Origin: Rhabditoides inermis
Lineage: Eukaryota; Nematoda; Chromadorea; Rhabditida; Rhabditidae
Assembly: GCA_963966185.1 (NCBI GenBank)
Contig: CAWZYM010000173.1
Span: forward strand, 1-64,000
Length of the DNA stretch: 64,000 bases
Direction of reading: 5' to 3'
This document shows positions 44,928 through 55,730 of the stretch, one piece after another. A program made the position numbers and the translations under genes. How positions within the stretch are numbered: position 1 is the first letter of the stretch; each line of letters begins with the position of its first letter. The notes below the pieces were generated by a model. The model saw only the letters and a program-made list of their open reading frames with translations. It was not told the DNA's origin and did no database searches.

Positions 44928-46171
44928 CTAACACTGTGGAAGTGGCCACACCTGAGAGGGGAGGGGAGGCTCACCTTCTCTCGCACATCCGCGTTCATCA
45001 GCAGAATCCACGGCTGGGAGACGAGCATCACATCTGTGATCCAGAACTGCAGTAGCAGCAGTAGCGGGAACATTGACCGATCGCCAGTCACGTAGAGGAA
45101 GAAGAATGTGAAGATCTGGAAACATTGATTTATTGATTTATTGACACAATACCTGATTGATCGTGCACAGCACGGTTCCTCCTGCCATGAATGAGCCAAT
45201 TATGAAGAGATTGAGCTCGGCTTTCTTCGATTTGAACTTGGCTAGGGATAGAGTTGTGATGCTTACAGCTATAAAAGTATGTTAAAGGATAAGTGTTTTT
45301 GAGAGTTTACATACCTGTGCAGGTTATGATGATGATCGAAGAAATGATGGTGATAGCGATTGTGATTTGACTATTGTCGGGCTGAAGTGGAATACTCTTT
45401 GATTTCGGTAAAGTACCGGAAGCTACTTCGGCTACCGTATCCGCACGGGTGGGCCCGGGGAAGAGAAGTGGCAACTCACAAAGTTAGGAATCACTCTCTG
45501 CCACTCGATGTAGCACTTGGTTTCGGATTTTCGTCGGACCTTCGTTGGAGACACATATAGATGCACGGCTCGGCCCGCTGATCGCTCGCCGCTGTCACAG
45601 CGAGTGGCACGCGTCGCATGAGCCCGCGCAGCGCGGCCGCCATTGCGAAGTGCAAAGTCAGTGCATGCCGCCTTTGAAGATTCTCACGCGGCGCGGCGCG
45701 CGACTGTGACAAACGATATAGGCGCCCGGCGATGAGCGGGCCGACCCGTGAGATGAGGGAAGGAGAACATGGAGAAGACAACGACCGCGCGAGTCAACCA
45801 CACGAGTCCGCGACTATTCCATCTCTGAGCAGCTCATGTGAATGAGACGTTGCAAACACAACACTCCAACCTTGCTGTATGCCAGTGGAAAGACAATGGA
45901 CGTCATTCTATTGACGACCAGCATAGCAGTGCACACTTGCAGGGCGCCGAGCGAGGAGTATGTGAGCACGTTGAATGGAGTGAGAAAGTAGGAGAACTGG
46001 GAGAAGTTGGCGAGCAGAAAATCGCACCAAACGCCGGCAAACGGCATTCGAAAATAGACGATATTCATTACAAAACCTATCATTGTCTGAAATACATCAA
46101 ACGAACTTCTAGGTGGAAGTTGATTATATACCAAAAAGGAAAACCAAGAGTAGATCAAAAAGAGCTCGCAG
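44928..46171 (-). CDS. Srg-type seven-transmembrane chemoreceptor (partial 5')
   Basis: Minus-strand exons: 46132-46171 (CELFLIYSWFSFL), about 45,870-46,090 (MIGFVMNIVYFRM, NFSQFSYFLTPFNVLTYSSL, ALQVCTAMLVVNRMTSIVFP), about 45,480-45,820 (WNSRGLVWLTRAVVVFSMFS and CYIEWQRVIPNF), about 45,320-45,380 (SQITIAITIISSIIIITCT), about 45,155-45,270 (LAKFKSKKAELNLFIIGSFM), about 44,955-45,118 (IFTFFFLYVTGDRS, LLLQFWITDVMLVSQPWILL) and a last short exon (VWPLPQC, TAG 44928). The NRMTSIVFPLAY motif after TM3 and KAELNLFIIG in TM6 are typical of nematode serpentine receptors of class gamma, which act at the membrane of sensory neurons. The region after TM4 has a stop unless a small intron starts at a GTGAGA near 45,690. 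The first exon(s) were not found. Confidence 0.82.
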
Positions 46172-46204
46172 CTGGAAATCTTTCGGATCATTGAGTTTGA
46201 AGAT

Positions 46205-46410
46205 AAAGTTCTCTCCGATTCTCTAGAATCACAATTTGCGCGCAAGCGCGTTGCCATAGATTGTTGCACAAATGTTATGAGATCTGCATCATGTCTATTT
46301 GTCAGCGCATCGATCACTGATCGCTGTAGTTTCCAAATCGCGTCCAAATCGCGCGACAGGTGCATAGACATCCATGACGCGCGAGCAGTGCGGGGATATT
46401 TGAACTGAAG
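46205..46410 (+). repeat. Dispersed repeat family R3, copy 1
   Basis: Similar to 54664-54880. Shared blocks are CACAATTTGCGCGCAAG, GAGATCTGCATCATGTCTAT, CAGTGATCGC or CACTGATCGC, GGTGCATAGACA and GTGCGGGGATATTTGAACTG. It lies just upstream of the Srg-like exons, so the open frame that extends the receptor through it is probably not coding. Confidence 0.8.
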
Positions 46411-46714
46411 AAATGGAAACTGAAAAAGAAAAAAAACTGAAGAACTCTAAAGTGCGTAGGAGGTAATGTCATTGCCTATACCTGAAAACAGCAAACAAAA
46501 AAAAGAAAAGAAAAAATATCAAAGAAAAAAGTCGTCCCAGCTGATACACGCATTTGCACTGTCCTCGAGACGCACAGTCTCTCCTATTTCTCTCTTCTCT
46601 CTCACCTCGCGACGAGCTCGCCTCGATCGCCCTTTTCTTCAACTTCATTCTTATCTTGTTTTTTGTTCGTGTAATGTCTTTTTTTGTTGTTTTATGATAC
46701 ATTTTTTTGCAGAG

Positions 46715-47492
46715 ATGTCCAACCCACAGACGTATTTCTGCGTGAAACTCAAGGACTCAGAGGACTTCAAGTTGCGAGCAGAAATCGTGGAGGTGAGTTA
46801 TAATGAAAATGTAATGTTTCCTCTTATTCAAACGCGATCCATTAGTTCTTCCGCACACGCGATGTGTCGTCGCAGGTGTTCTCTTCGGATGTGATGTTCG
46901 GAGAAGAGGCGGCCACGGCCAAGAAGTGCGGCTGCTACAAGGGAGAGAGGTGCGGCGCAGTGACCATGTGCCCGCTGCTCAACGAAGCTATTTGTGAGGC
47001 GAGTCAGTGTTCACTTTATTGAAACGAGTACTGTCAGTCTTTCAATGCGTTTCGAAAGCGAGGCTTCACTGTGCACTAAACTCTTGAGAGTAGCTTTCCC
47101 TTCAGCCCATCTCCTCGCACCCCACCTTCGCGCTGACCGTGCTGAACCCGCTCGGCCGGCGGCGGCAGACGGTCGTCCGCGTCCCCTTCTACTCCAAACA
47201 GGCCATCGTCAAGGCACCCGATGGGTAGGTCAGATATATATATATATTCGGAGTCGATAAGGCTGATGAACATTTTCATAATCATCTTCATAATCATCTT
47301 TTTTTTTAGTAACAACAGGTAGACAAAGCGCTAACAACATTGTTAGTAACATTGTGTGAATTGAATTATCTGATCGCTCTGTTGTTCACTCATGCTACTT
47401 TGTTGTTATTCCAGACGGTCGCAGTGCAGCTTTCGAAGACGCACCAGTCTGTGCTCTCCAAGGCGACTGTCGCGCCGAGGGCACCTTTCCAG
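46715..47492 (+). CDS. Alpha-mannosidase-like (GH38 C-terminal) fragment
   Basis: Exons 46713-46792 (ATG 46715; MSNPQTYFCVKLKDSEDFKL), 46876-46993 (GEEAATAKKCGCYKGE, then VTMCPLLNEAI), 47106-47224 (HPTFALTVLNPLGRRRQTVV) and 47415-47492 (VAVQLSKTHQSVLSKATVAP). The CPL...FALTVLNPLGR...VVRVP order matches the middle/C-terminal beta domain of lysosomal-type alpha-mannosidases (NPLGR followed by a VRVPV-like stretch). The GH38 catalytic domain with its zinc-binding Asp and His is not present upstream, and no further matching exon was found downstream. It is a gene fragment, a chimera, or part of a broken gene; the start codon is only the first in-frame ATG. Confidence 0.5.
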
Positions 47493-47499
47493 GTGAATC

Positions 47500-47790
47500 T
47501 TTCCCTCTCCCAGTCTCTCCTTCCCTCCCCTCTCCCTCTCTGCCTCACTCTCCGTCTCTGTTTCAGTATCTGTCTGTCTGTCAATCTCTTTCCCTTTCTC
47601 TCTCTCTCTCTCCCCCTCTCTTTCTCTCTCCCCCCTCTCTCTCCTTCTCTCTTTCTCCCCCCCCCCCTCTCTGCCTCTCTCTCCGTCTCTGTTTCAGTAT
47701 CTGTCTGTCTGTCAATCTCTTTCCCTTTCTCTCTCTCTCTCTCCCCCTCTCTTTCTCTCTCCCCCCTCTCTCTCCTTCTTTCTTTTTATT
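47500..47790 (+). repeat. CT-rich tract with two near-identical 130-bp copies
   Basis: TCTCCGTCTCTGTTTCAGTA and the following TCTGTCTGTCTGTCAATC plus CT repeat occur twice (about 47549 and 47680). The tract starts soon after the donor at 47493. Confidence 0.9.
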
Positions 47791-47792
47791 GG

Positions 47793-48560
47793 AAAGGAAA
47801 GGGAATGGAAAGAGAAAAAGTTGAGATTTGTACGTGTACCTGCTCGCCTGTCCATTTCTCCTCAGCTCCCGCACTCCACGCTTTTAGGGCCGAAGAGCGA
47901 ATAGGCAATGGGCATCGAAGAGCGAATAGGCAATAGGCGAAGAGCAAATAGGCGAATAGGCAAAGAGTGTTTGAGTGAGAGAAATAGATAGAGAGAAAGA
48001 GGGGAAGAAGAGCGGGAGGGAAGGAAGTGTGTTCAAAATCGAACGAATCCGAAGAAAGAGAGAGTGAGGACAGTCCTCGCCAACGAGAACCACCTCCCAA
48101 TCACTCCCACCTCCGATATCGATCGGATATACGAACATACTACTGTATTCTACAGTACCCCTCCCTCCCCACCTCTCTCTGACTCCTCGATTGTGCCTTG
48201 GTCAGCATCGGCTGCAACACAGCGGCGGCAGGCCCAGCACGGTAAGGCCGGAAGATGGGGGCAGCGGCTTCGGGGGCGAAGGGTCCAGGAAGGGGGGAGG
48301 GGGCGGCCCGGCAGCAGTTCCGACAGCAACATCAGCACCTGGAAGAGAAGATCAAAACAAACCTCACCACACAGCCGCTCGCCGCCACTGCCACAGCAAC
48401 ACCTCCCCCCCCCCTCCCCTTCTCGTCATTGAAGCTCTATTCCAGCTCAACATTTCTCGTCAAAAAAACATTATGTTGTCCAATAGTTTTACAGTACCCT
48501 AAGCTGTTGAACAGTGAGCATTTCTTCTCGCGTTCACAGTTCCCATTCGCAAACCTGTCT
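47793..48560 (+). other. Stretch without a convincing gene
   Basis: Open frames at 48064-48689 are Pro/Gln/Ser-rich and not supported by splice structure. AGCGAATAGGCAA-type short tandem repeats lie at 47895-47965. Nothing recognised. Confidence 0.4.
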
Positions 48561-48741
48561 CCACACCTAGCTAGCGTAGTGGTAACGCTCTCGCTTGGCA
48601 AAAATGAGTTCGAGGTTCAATCCCCTCCGGTCACGCCAAGTTTTGTCAATTTGAAAACCTCATTGATAAGGACTCTGATCTTTCTCTAACCACCCTAATG
48701 TCTCTCATGAAAAGAGTAAAACTCATTGCGAGCCTACTATA
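48561..48741 (+). repeat. tRNA-derived SINE, copy 2
   Basis: Plus-strand head TAGCGTAGTGGTAACGCTCT with B box GAGGTTCAATCCCC, then the family body (TTTTGTCAATTTGAAAAC, TCTAACCACCCTAATGTC, CTCATGAAAAGAG) and the end GCGAGCCTACTATA. It matches 55541-55730 best. Confidence 0.85.
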
Positions 48742-48999
48742 TCTTTGAGATGCAAAAACAAAATGTTTTCAAAAATCTGCGCAAAAAATGTGGCCGAAAC
48801 AGGTCGATTTCGTTGCAAAAACAAAACTGATTTGGTTGTAAAACAATTTCATCTTGCGTACATGCATCTTGAACATTACGTCTTATTACGTCAACCCAAG
48901 CCCCGCTACTTGCTTCAGGTACTCGGCAACCTGCACCTAAACCACAGCCGTCACTAACTCCCTCGTCTCCGCCGTCTGGCTCAACTCGCCTGAATGGAG

Positions 49000-49700
49000 T
49001 TCCCTTGTAGAGAACCGAGATCTCTTCGGCACGCCTTCCAGCAATCTGCGTTGTCACGGGCCCCACAGGAGGGCGAAGTTCGTGTCTCCGGTGAGCTTCA
49101 CCTACAACACAACAAATACGTTGCAGGAGTCAAGTAAATGATATCAGCTGAAACATGTATTTGATCTAAATTTCTACTCAAACGAGTCAAATATTGATCA
49201 CACTGACCCAATCTGACACTGGTCTTTCTTCTTGAAGTAAACCTCGATGTTGAACGTCTCTTCTCGGCTCAATCATGCGACGGCGGCAGCCCCACTCCAA
49301 AGCTGCAAAGAGACTATGAACTCCTAATACTAGACAGACGCCATTACAAACAAGATAAGGGTGTAGGATTCAATGGCGGTCGTCTTCTGGTACGACTGGC
49401 TGAGGAACTGCTTTGAACGCAATTTCGGCACGCGTGCAGAGCAGACATCGGCAGACAGCTGAGCACGCTGGCAAAAAAAAACTTCAAAAACTCGACTCTC
49501 CGAAATACGTATCCATGCAATCAAATAGTTTTTAACGCTAAACAAATTTATATTGTTTAGTAAAGTCTAACAACGATACATACCTGGAATCCGTCGATGT
49601 ACGTCTTGAAGGTGATGTCACTCTCGGAAGCGGTCCTCCTCCACAATGTCGCGCATCCGCGGAATGTTGTGCGCACCTAGAAACAACAAAATGCATTTCC
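49000..49700 (-). pseudogene. Frameshifted minus-strand gene of unknown family
   Basis: Protein-like exons follow each other on the minus strand: about 49,583-49,678 (GAHNIPRMRDIVEEDRF, then after a shift DITFKTYIDGFQ), about 49,357-49,470 (ADVCSARVPKLRSKQFLSQS, TTAIESYTLILF), about 49,210-49,310 (LWSGAAAVA, shift, REETFNIEVYFKKKDQCQIG) and about 48,990-49,130 (VKLTGDTNFALLWGP, shift, VTTQIAGRRAEEISVLYKG). Each of three exons needs a one- or two-base change to stay open, while splice sites look normal. This means either a decaying gene or local sequence errors. I do not recognise the protein. Confidence 0.45.
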
Positions 49701-49990
49701 ATATTCAAGGTATAGAAAAAAGAGAACAAGCTAAATCCAGAATAAATGGAAATAGACAGTCTTCTTAAGTCAATCATTGAGATGGTCACCTGGCAGACAA
49801 ATAATCACTACAACTACATTACAAATCCTAGCCTTGAAAGTTCTAAGTTTCCGCCATCTCTCAGCTGCGTAGACATGCATGTTCAATATCATTTTACGTG
49901 ACTGACTGGCTGTAACATGGTAACTCGAATGACTGTTCTGAAACAAGTCATTGCACCCACTTGTCTACGACGGTGCGGGCGGTCATCAAA

Positions 49991-50493
49991 ATGCAACGCG
50001 GCGGAGCTGGAAAGGTTTTTTTAATCATATGATTCAACTTGAACACATTAAAACAGTTCGAGCCAAGTGCGCTGACAATACAAGCAATCTATGTCATCAT
50101 TGCACTCAGCTGCGACTATGAGAGGGGTATGACAATGCACCAAATTGTGGACGACCTGTACAATAATGGAGTGTTTGTCTCGACACCGGACGAGAAGTTG
50201 AGATCAATTGACTTTCTGAGGTTTATTTGATTTTAAGGAAGTTATTGAAGTCACTTAAAAAAGAAAGTGCGAAAAACTCCTCGACGATCGGAAGCAACTA
50301 CGAAAAATATTCAAGATCAGAGGCAACATTTCACGCAAAGGTAAAACTTGAATTGAGAAACAGCATAACATGACTTAGCATATATTTAAACAAATAGTTG
50401 GAATAGTGAAATCATTGTATCTCAGCAACGGGGTGTGTGGCAATGTGTTATGAACTCGTCTCCATTTCTCCAGTTCTGAAGGCGTGCGAATAA
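49991..50493 (+). CDS. Small four-exon gene, about 95 residues, unknown
   Basis: Exons 49991-50014 (MQRGGAGK), 50055 to about 50,221 (FEPSALTIQAIYVIIALSCD, MTMHQIVDDLYNNGVFVSTP, LRSIDFLR), about 50,255-50,339 (KCEKLLDDRKQLRKIFKIRG, NISRK) and 50474-50493 (LKACE, TAA). All junctions have GT/AG and consistent phases (0, 2, 1), which is strong evidence for a real gene despite its size. The predicted helices with a HQIVDDLYNNGVFVS turn could be a winged-helix-like fold; that is inference. No signal peptide or membrane span was seen. A run resembling AATAAA overlaps the stop codon. Confidence 0.7.
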
Positions 50494-51026
50494 AGTCGCA
50501 TAAAAATCTCTCCGCTACTATGTTTCATGAAACGTGACCATGCGGGAATGGTTGACAATATTTTTCTCTACCATTCTGCGAAAACCGCGTTTCAAAACAA
50601 TTTAAAATAATTCAAATAAAACCATTGAATCCATTTCACCCTGCAAGCAGCGTATAATCAATCACATATCATAATAATAATGCAAATTATTGGGAAAAGT
50701 ATAAAAAAGGCTCCATTATTATTACATATACATGTAACGTAGTTATTGATTGCACCCAACAATCAGCTGTTTCCTACAGTACATCTTGTTGTGCATCATT
50801 CACTCCGTGGCGGAACCAATTAATTTTTTTTTAAATTTTTTTTTTCATTTTTTTTTACACCACGGCAAGCGACACCAACGAAAAGTTTTTCTTAAACATG
50901 TTTGGCATGTCTTCATGGACATTAGCAATTACATTAGCACTTTGAGTTTTCAGTATTTCCTTGGCATTTACTATACCATCATTTCGATTTATTTGAACTT
51001 ATTTTTTTATCTCTTACTTTCAGACC
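50494..51026. other. Intergenic, no gene recognised
   Basis: A/T-rich sequence between the small gene and the Slingshot-like gene. It probably holds the promoter of the latter; a T-rich tract at 50820-50860 is the only notable feature. Confidence 0.4.
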
Positions 51027-53630
51027 ATGGACGGAGACGCGAAACCGCCTTCGAACACTGTCAAAGAGACTCCGCCTATGTCTCCGGAAATGGACAGCAC
51101 CCAGAAGAGATCGCCGGTGGCATCTCCGCCGAGCTCCCCTCCCACTCTCCCCCATCCCGACATCACCCGCAAAGGTATAGTTCGTTTATGCTGCTGCTCT
51201 GGTGATACATGATTTTTATGTTTCCGGAATGTTTTATTGCAAGTGTGCCAGAGAAATATAATTACATACTTAAGAACTTAACATTTGACAAATATTTTAC
51301 ATTCAAACAATTTAAATTTAACAGCTTTACTGGTTTCTCCCCAGTTTTTCCACTATCTGTTTTACTTACTATGTTTCGCTTCAGAACGTGCAAACGACGG
51401 ATCTCACGCCGAGAAAGGTGATTTTTGAACAAGAGTTATACTAGTTATACTAACAATGTTTGCGTTTTCAATGATTATTCTAGGGCCGACAGCCAAGGAC
51501 TCGCAGGCAACGGAAAGTGCACCTGTTTCGGAGAACGGCTTGACCGAGAAGAAGCCGAAGGAAGCTCACCCGAGCAAGATCGAAGGAAGCTCCCCCGAGC
51601 ACCCTCCCCGTATTCGTCAACCGCCCTCGCTTCTCCCGCTCGTTGGAGCTGGACAGCCGGCCTCGGTATGTTTGATTTCAACATTCGTTCTTCGTTGTTT
51701 ATCCATTTTTTAAATCAGTTTTGTAATTTTTTATTCCAGGTGGTGTTCCAGGGACCCGTTTCCATGTACGTTCTCGAGCGCGACTGCATTGTGAACAACA
51801 ATGGTGAGTCGTAATATTAATATGATTGTAATTTTTGTGTTTTAGAGTATCTCGCGCCAGAGGACTTCACGGCCGTCGATGACCACGAGACTTCACGCCG
51901 TACCCACAGTCGTTCCCGCAGCCGCTCTCACAGCCGCAACGGACGCCATCTCGGCAGTAAGTAGGAGACTATTTGTGCTGGATCCCTTACATTATCGTGC
52001 TTAAATTTTATGATTTACTTTTCTTGTGTTAGAATATTAGTGTTGTATTGGCTGGGTCTTTAGAAAATAAAATGTTCTGAAATGTTCTGAAAGTGTTTAT
52101 TGATCATTCGTTGCATTTACGATGTAATATCTTATAAATATCTGTGAAATGGACGAGCTAGCGGCTGTCGGAATAACTCCCGGCGTCCTGTGAGGTGTAC
52201 ATGTAGCCATGGTCGTTTTGTGTAGCGTATGGTTTGTGTGAGAACACAGGTTTTTATCGTTAGTGTTGTGGTAGTGTGAAGTAGTTTTTAGTGTAGGTAG
52301 TGGTGCTGTGGATGTGCCGTATATGTACTGTTATGTAGATGCTCTTTCTCTCCAGTCGTACGTACATGTCATCTTCTGCTCGCTCGTGCTGCCCCGTGTG
52401 CTTTGTACGACCAATGTTTTATTGCTGCGTGATGGGTCAATATTCATTCTTACTGTGCTGTAGAACGTGTATTAATAGCGGTTAGTGTTACTGCACGAGT
52501 TTGTGCTGAGCGAACTCATGCGCTGTTGCGACCGTGCAGACAGACACGCCTCATGTCTAGAAGAAGACTAGCTGTCTACAACGAGCCTTCTGCATAATTC
52601 GGATTCTTCGCGCGTTTTCTCCTCATTTCGAGTTGTCGTTTTATGTTTCTTAAATGAATGTATTGATAGTTGTGTTGCAGGATGACCGCGTGCGCCACCT
52701 GGCCCTGGTGGCGTGCCACGATGAGGCAGGCGGGCGGGAGGGGGACAAGGAGAGGAACGTGCTGCTGCTCGGTTGCGACTACTTCAACAACAACATGAGG
52801 TAATATGCACTGTTTGGATGACATGAATGTCTGTCTGCTGCAGCATCGGCGTGGTGTGGCGCCGACGCTGCCCTCCTATTCAAGCCCGTCTCCGTACAAG
52901 CTATGTGGTACGTATTTTTCGTTCTTGAATTTCATCTTTGTCACGTACTACTTATCCCGCATGTTGCAGGTACGTGTTCCAAACGCTGCATCGGTCGAGT
53001 CGACAGCCGCCCGCCGCCGCCGCTCACTACCAACACAGGCTCGATGCCGACGACTTCCTCTGCGCACAGTGGTCCGTCCAGTTGATAGTTGATAGTCGTT
53101 CTTTTACTGAATCAAGTAATTGTGCAGGCACCAGTCTCTCCTGGACACAGAGTCGGAGCTGAAGGCGGACAATGCGCGTCAGTACGCGGCTACCGAGGAG
53201 TGTAGGTACAATTGCTCATTTCGTGTGTATTGATTGATTGATGTATTCGATTATCTCAGGCGATGGAGGGCCGTCTCCGGACGGAGCTGCGTCAGATCAT
53301 GCAGTCTGTGGACCTCGATTCTGTCACGAGCCGCGACATTTGACAGCGACTCGCCACCGCAGTCGGAGAGAGCATAGATGGTCACAAGGTAGACTTTCTC
53401 TCTCCCTCTCTCCCTCTCTCTGCCTCATGCTCACATCCTGGTGTCATCAACGAAGCCTCGGCCATACGTGTATGCGATGTGTTCACCGACTGCTTGTACA
53501 GGACTTCATCGACCGCGAGATGCTGGTGATCCTCGGGCAGCTGGAGAAGCCTTCGCGCATCTTCGACTACCTCTATCTGGGAACCGAGTGGAACGCGAGC
53601 AACTGGGACGAGCTGCACGCCAACGAGTCA
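51027..53630 (+). CDS. Slingshot-like protein phosphatase, N-terminal part only
   Basis: The start is ATG 51027. Early exons encode a Pro/Ser/Lys-rich N-terminus (MDGDAKPPSNTVKETPPMSP), then VVFQGPVSMYVLERDCIV and a Ser-Arg-rich stretch ending at a GTAAGT donor at about 51,959. Exons from 52680 encode DDRVRHLALVACHDEAGG, NVLLLGCDYFNNNMR, LFKPVSVQAMW, FLCAQW, GRLRTELRQIMQSVDLDSVT, DFIDREMLVILGQLEKPSRI and FDYLYLGTEWNASNWDELHA. FKPVSVQAMW, the DEK-C-like segment and FDHLYLGSEWNASN-type text are hallmarks of Slingshot, which dephosphorylates cofilin. A frame disruption lies near 52858, and an in-frame TGA at 53341-53343 interrupts the DEK-C-like exon. After the donor at about 53,628 no exon with the HC(x)5R catalytic motif was found in the window, so the phosphatase domain is missing. 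Confidence 0.8.
52149..52193 (+). pseudogene. Deltex C-terminal tail fragment
   Basis: The frame MDELAAVGITPGVL then TGA closely matches the tail at 54972-55018 (KDELVAAGITPDVL) at protein and DNA level. It sits in the Slingshot-like intron between the SR-rich exon and 52680. Confidence 0.6.
52345..52420 (+). pseudogene. Deltex RING half-exon fragment
   Basis: Reading YMSSSARSCCPVC here equals the exon at 57648-57700 (same residues, near-identical DNA). It has no partner exon around it and lies in the same Slingshot-like intron as the tail fragment. Confidence 0.65.
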
Positions 53631-53743
53631 GTAAAACTCTTCTTCTATTCGTTCTCCATGTCGGCGTTTATATTTGTGATCACCTGTTCACGCGTAAACA
53701 TTCCTCCGTCTAGATGTAGATACAAGTAGGAATCGGGATAGTG

Positions 53744-54345
53744 AGTGATAATTGACGAGGGAGAAGGGGGGAGCGAGTGAAAAAGCGGATAGGAGTCGCG
53801 AGCGGGAGAGAGTTGGGAGAGCTGGAGGTGAGTGGAATCGGAACGGCAGATAGTTGTTGTTGTGGATGGGATCGAAGTGCAGCCGCGAGCCGCTGTCCCC
53901 CACAGTCTCGAACTTTGTCCACCTCCTCTAATTCACCCTGTCCAAGTGGCAACGTATGCTGTTCGTGGAGTGGAGTAGAGTCACACGGTATTTTGTGCAC
54001 ACGTGTCCTGAGGACCGTGGGACTCTACTCCTGGATGCGTACGTGTTGTTGGTGATGCTTGTCATCCCCTGCTTGCGGCTTCTGGGGAAGTTTCGATCTC
54101 GGCGGCGGAAGATCCGGGCTCCGACGATCAATCGCGAAGTGATGTCTCAGAGAGTTTCAACTTCTTCGAAGATTCCTCTCCAGTCTCAATGCCGTAGATG
54201 TAGATAGTAGTACCAGTCCGGTATACCAGTCCGGTTAGCATCCTCCGCCGCACAGCTTTGTTCAGGGGTCGGGGGAACAACAGGGGAAGGCACGTGACCG
54301 CGCGCTGGCAGAGAAATGAGAAGGAATGTGACTGCTCCATTGCAG
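53744..54345 (+). other. Non-coding stretch after last Slingshot exon
   Basis: No exon supported. The TGGATGCGTACGTGTTGTTG block at 54035-54068 is shared with 16316-16350. Confidence 0.4.
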
Positions 54346-55018
54346 GTGAAGCGCCTGCTGGAGAAGGCGTTTGAGTGCCGTCTCATCTTCACCGTGGGCG
54401 ATTCTTTCACGTCTGGAGATCAGAACGTCGTCACTTGGGCCAACATCCACCACAAGACCAGTCTTTCTGGAGGCGCGACGGGGTGAGCGCGAGTCAACAT
54501 TGAGAGATCGAAACTTTTCATCTCGACTTGTGCGCGCTATGGAGTAGGAAGCTAGATACCATAACAGGCAAAAAGGGAGAATCATGCCTCACCCAGACGG
54601 GTGGAGCACCGTATTCAAACTGCCAGCATCAAAGTGTTGTCGCCCTGGCTTGTGCTCTTGAAGCACTCTCCAATTCTCCGGGAGCACAATTTGCGCGCAA
54701 GGATGTTGCATAGGCAGTGGCACATATTCTATGAGATCTGCATCATGTCTATGGACCAGATCATCAATCAGTGATCGCTTCAGTACGTTTCAATTTGCGC
54801 TGCTTGCGCGCGACCGGTGCATAGACAGGCATGGCGCGCGAATGGTGCGGGGATATTTGAACTGGAGAAATGGCGGGAACTTTACTGATTCATTGTCGAG
54901 ACGGGTGAGGGTGAGGCTTTGACGTGTCGCTTTCAGATTTGGCTACCCGGACGCGACCTATCTGGATAGGGTGAAGGACGAGCTGGTAGCGGCCGGCATC
55001 ACCCCCGACGTCCTGTGA
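54346..55018 (+). pseudogene. Deltex C-terminal (DTC) two-exon fragment
   Basis: Exon 54346-54482 encodes [20 protein letters not shown] and [19 protein letters not shown]; exon 54937-55018 encodes FGYPDATYLDRVKDELVAAG and ITPDVL, TGA. Junction phase is correct. RLIFTVG, WxxIHHKT and GYPDxxYL are the conserved core of the Deltex C-terminal domain, which recognises substrates and NAD+/ADP-ribose in Deltex E3 ligases. No RING or other Deltex exon precedes it in order, so it is an isolated 3' end, from a partial duplication or misassembly. The intron contains the R3 repeat copy 2. Confidence 0.78.
54664..54880 (+). repeat. Dispersed repeat family R3, copy 2
   Basis: Same family and orientation as 46205-46410. 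It lies in the intron of the Deltex C-terminal fragment. Confidence 0.8.
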
Positions 55019-55540
55019 GGGGTACTGTAGCCTTGCGATACGGTAGACTGTTAGAGGGATACGGTATCTTCATGTTTGATACTTACATTGCTATTTGATC
55101 TTTTTTGGTATACCTCCGGTTTGATTTTGTCATGTTAAGAACATTTGATGTGTATTGTTATATTTGATGGCATAAACTATGTACAGAAGTTTTGTCATTG
55201 AATGGGTTATTGGTTTCCGTGGACCATGACATATCTATTTTTTTGGATTTCCGTACTCAACCGATTGTTACGTGTAGATGTCTCGGTTCGACGTCACTTT
55301 GCTGCACCCGCAGCTCGATCCACTCCGCGTCACTCTGGCTGTGGTGGGTACTGTAGTAGCAAGTCCCTGAGTATTTGTATTCAGTACTATTACTGGTAGT
55401 TTAGATGTACGGATGTGTGTGCTACTTTTTCTACCACTTGCGTCCATGTAGCGTATAGTAGTACGGTAGTGAATCTACGATGTGGATGAGTTTAGTGAGG
55501 TGTGGCTCAAGAAAACGTTGAAATTCTAAAGGGTCATTTA

Positions 55541-55730
55541 TACTATAGTGGGCCCGCAAATGAGTTCCACTCTTTTCACGAGTGACATTAGGGTGGTTAG
55601 ACAACGATCAGAACCCTTTAGAAGACGTTTTCAATTTGACAAAATTTTGCGTGGGTATCCAAGATCGAACCCGCGGACAGCTGCTTGCTAAGCGAGAGCG
55701 TTACTACTACGCCACGTGGTGATGTGAGAA
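55541..55730 (-). repeat. tRNA-derived SINE, copy 3
   Basis: Minus-strand head GTGGCGTAGTAGTAACGCTC, B box GGGTTCGATCTTGG, body TTTTGTCAAATTGAAAACG and TAACCACCCTAATGTCACTC, end GCGGGCCCACTATAG. It is the best-preserved copy of the three. Confidence 0.87.

Noticed and set aside
46205..46371. N-terminal coding extension of the Srg-like receptor
   Set aside because: This part is dispersed repeat R3, also found at 54664 outside any receptor gene.
47793..48560. Pro/Gln-rich exons continuing the mannosidase-like gene
   Set aside because: No similarity to the GH38 C-terminal domain and no consistent splice phases.
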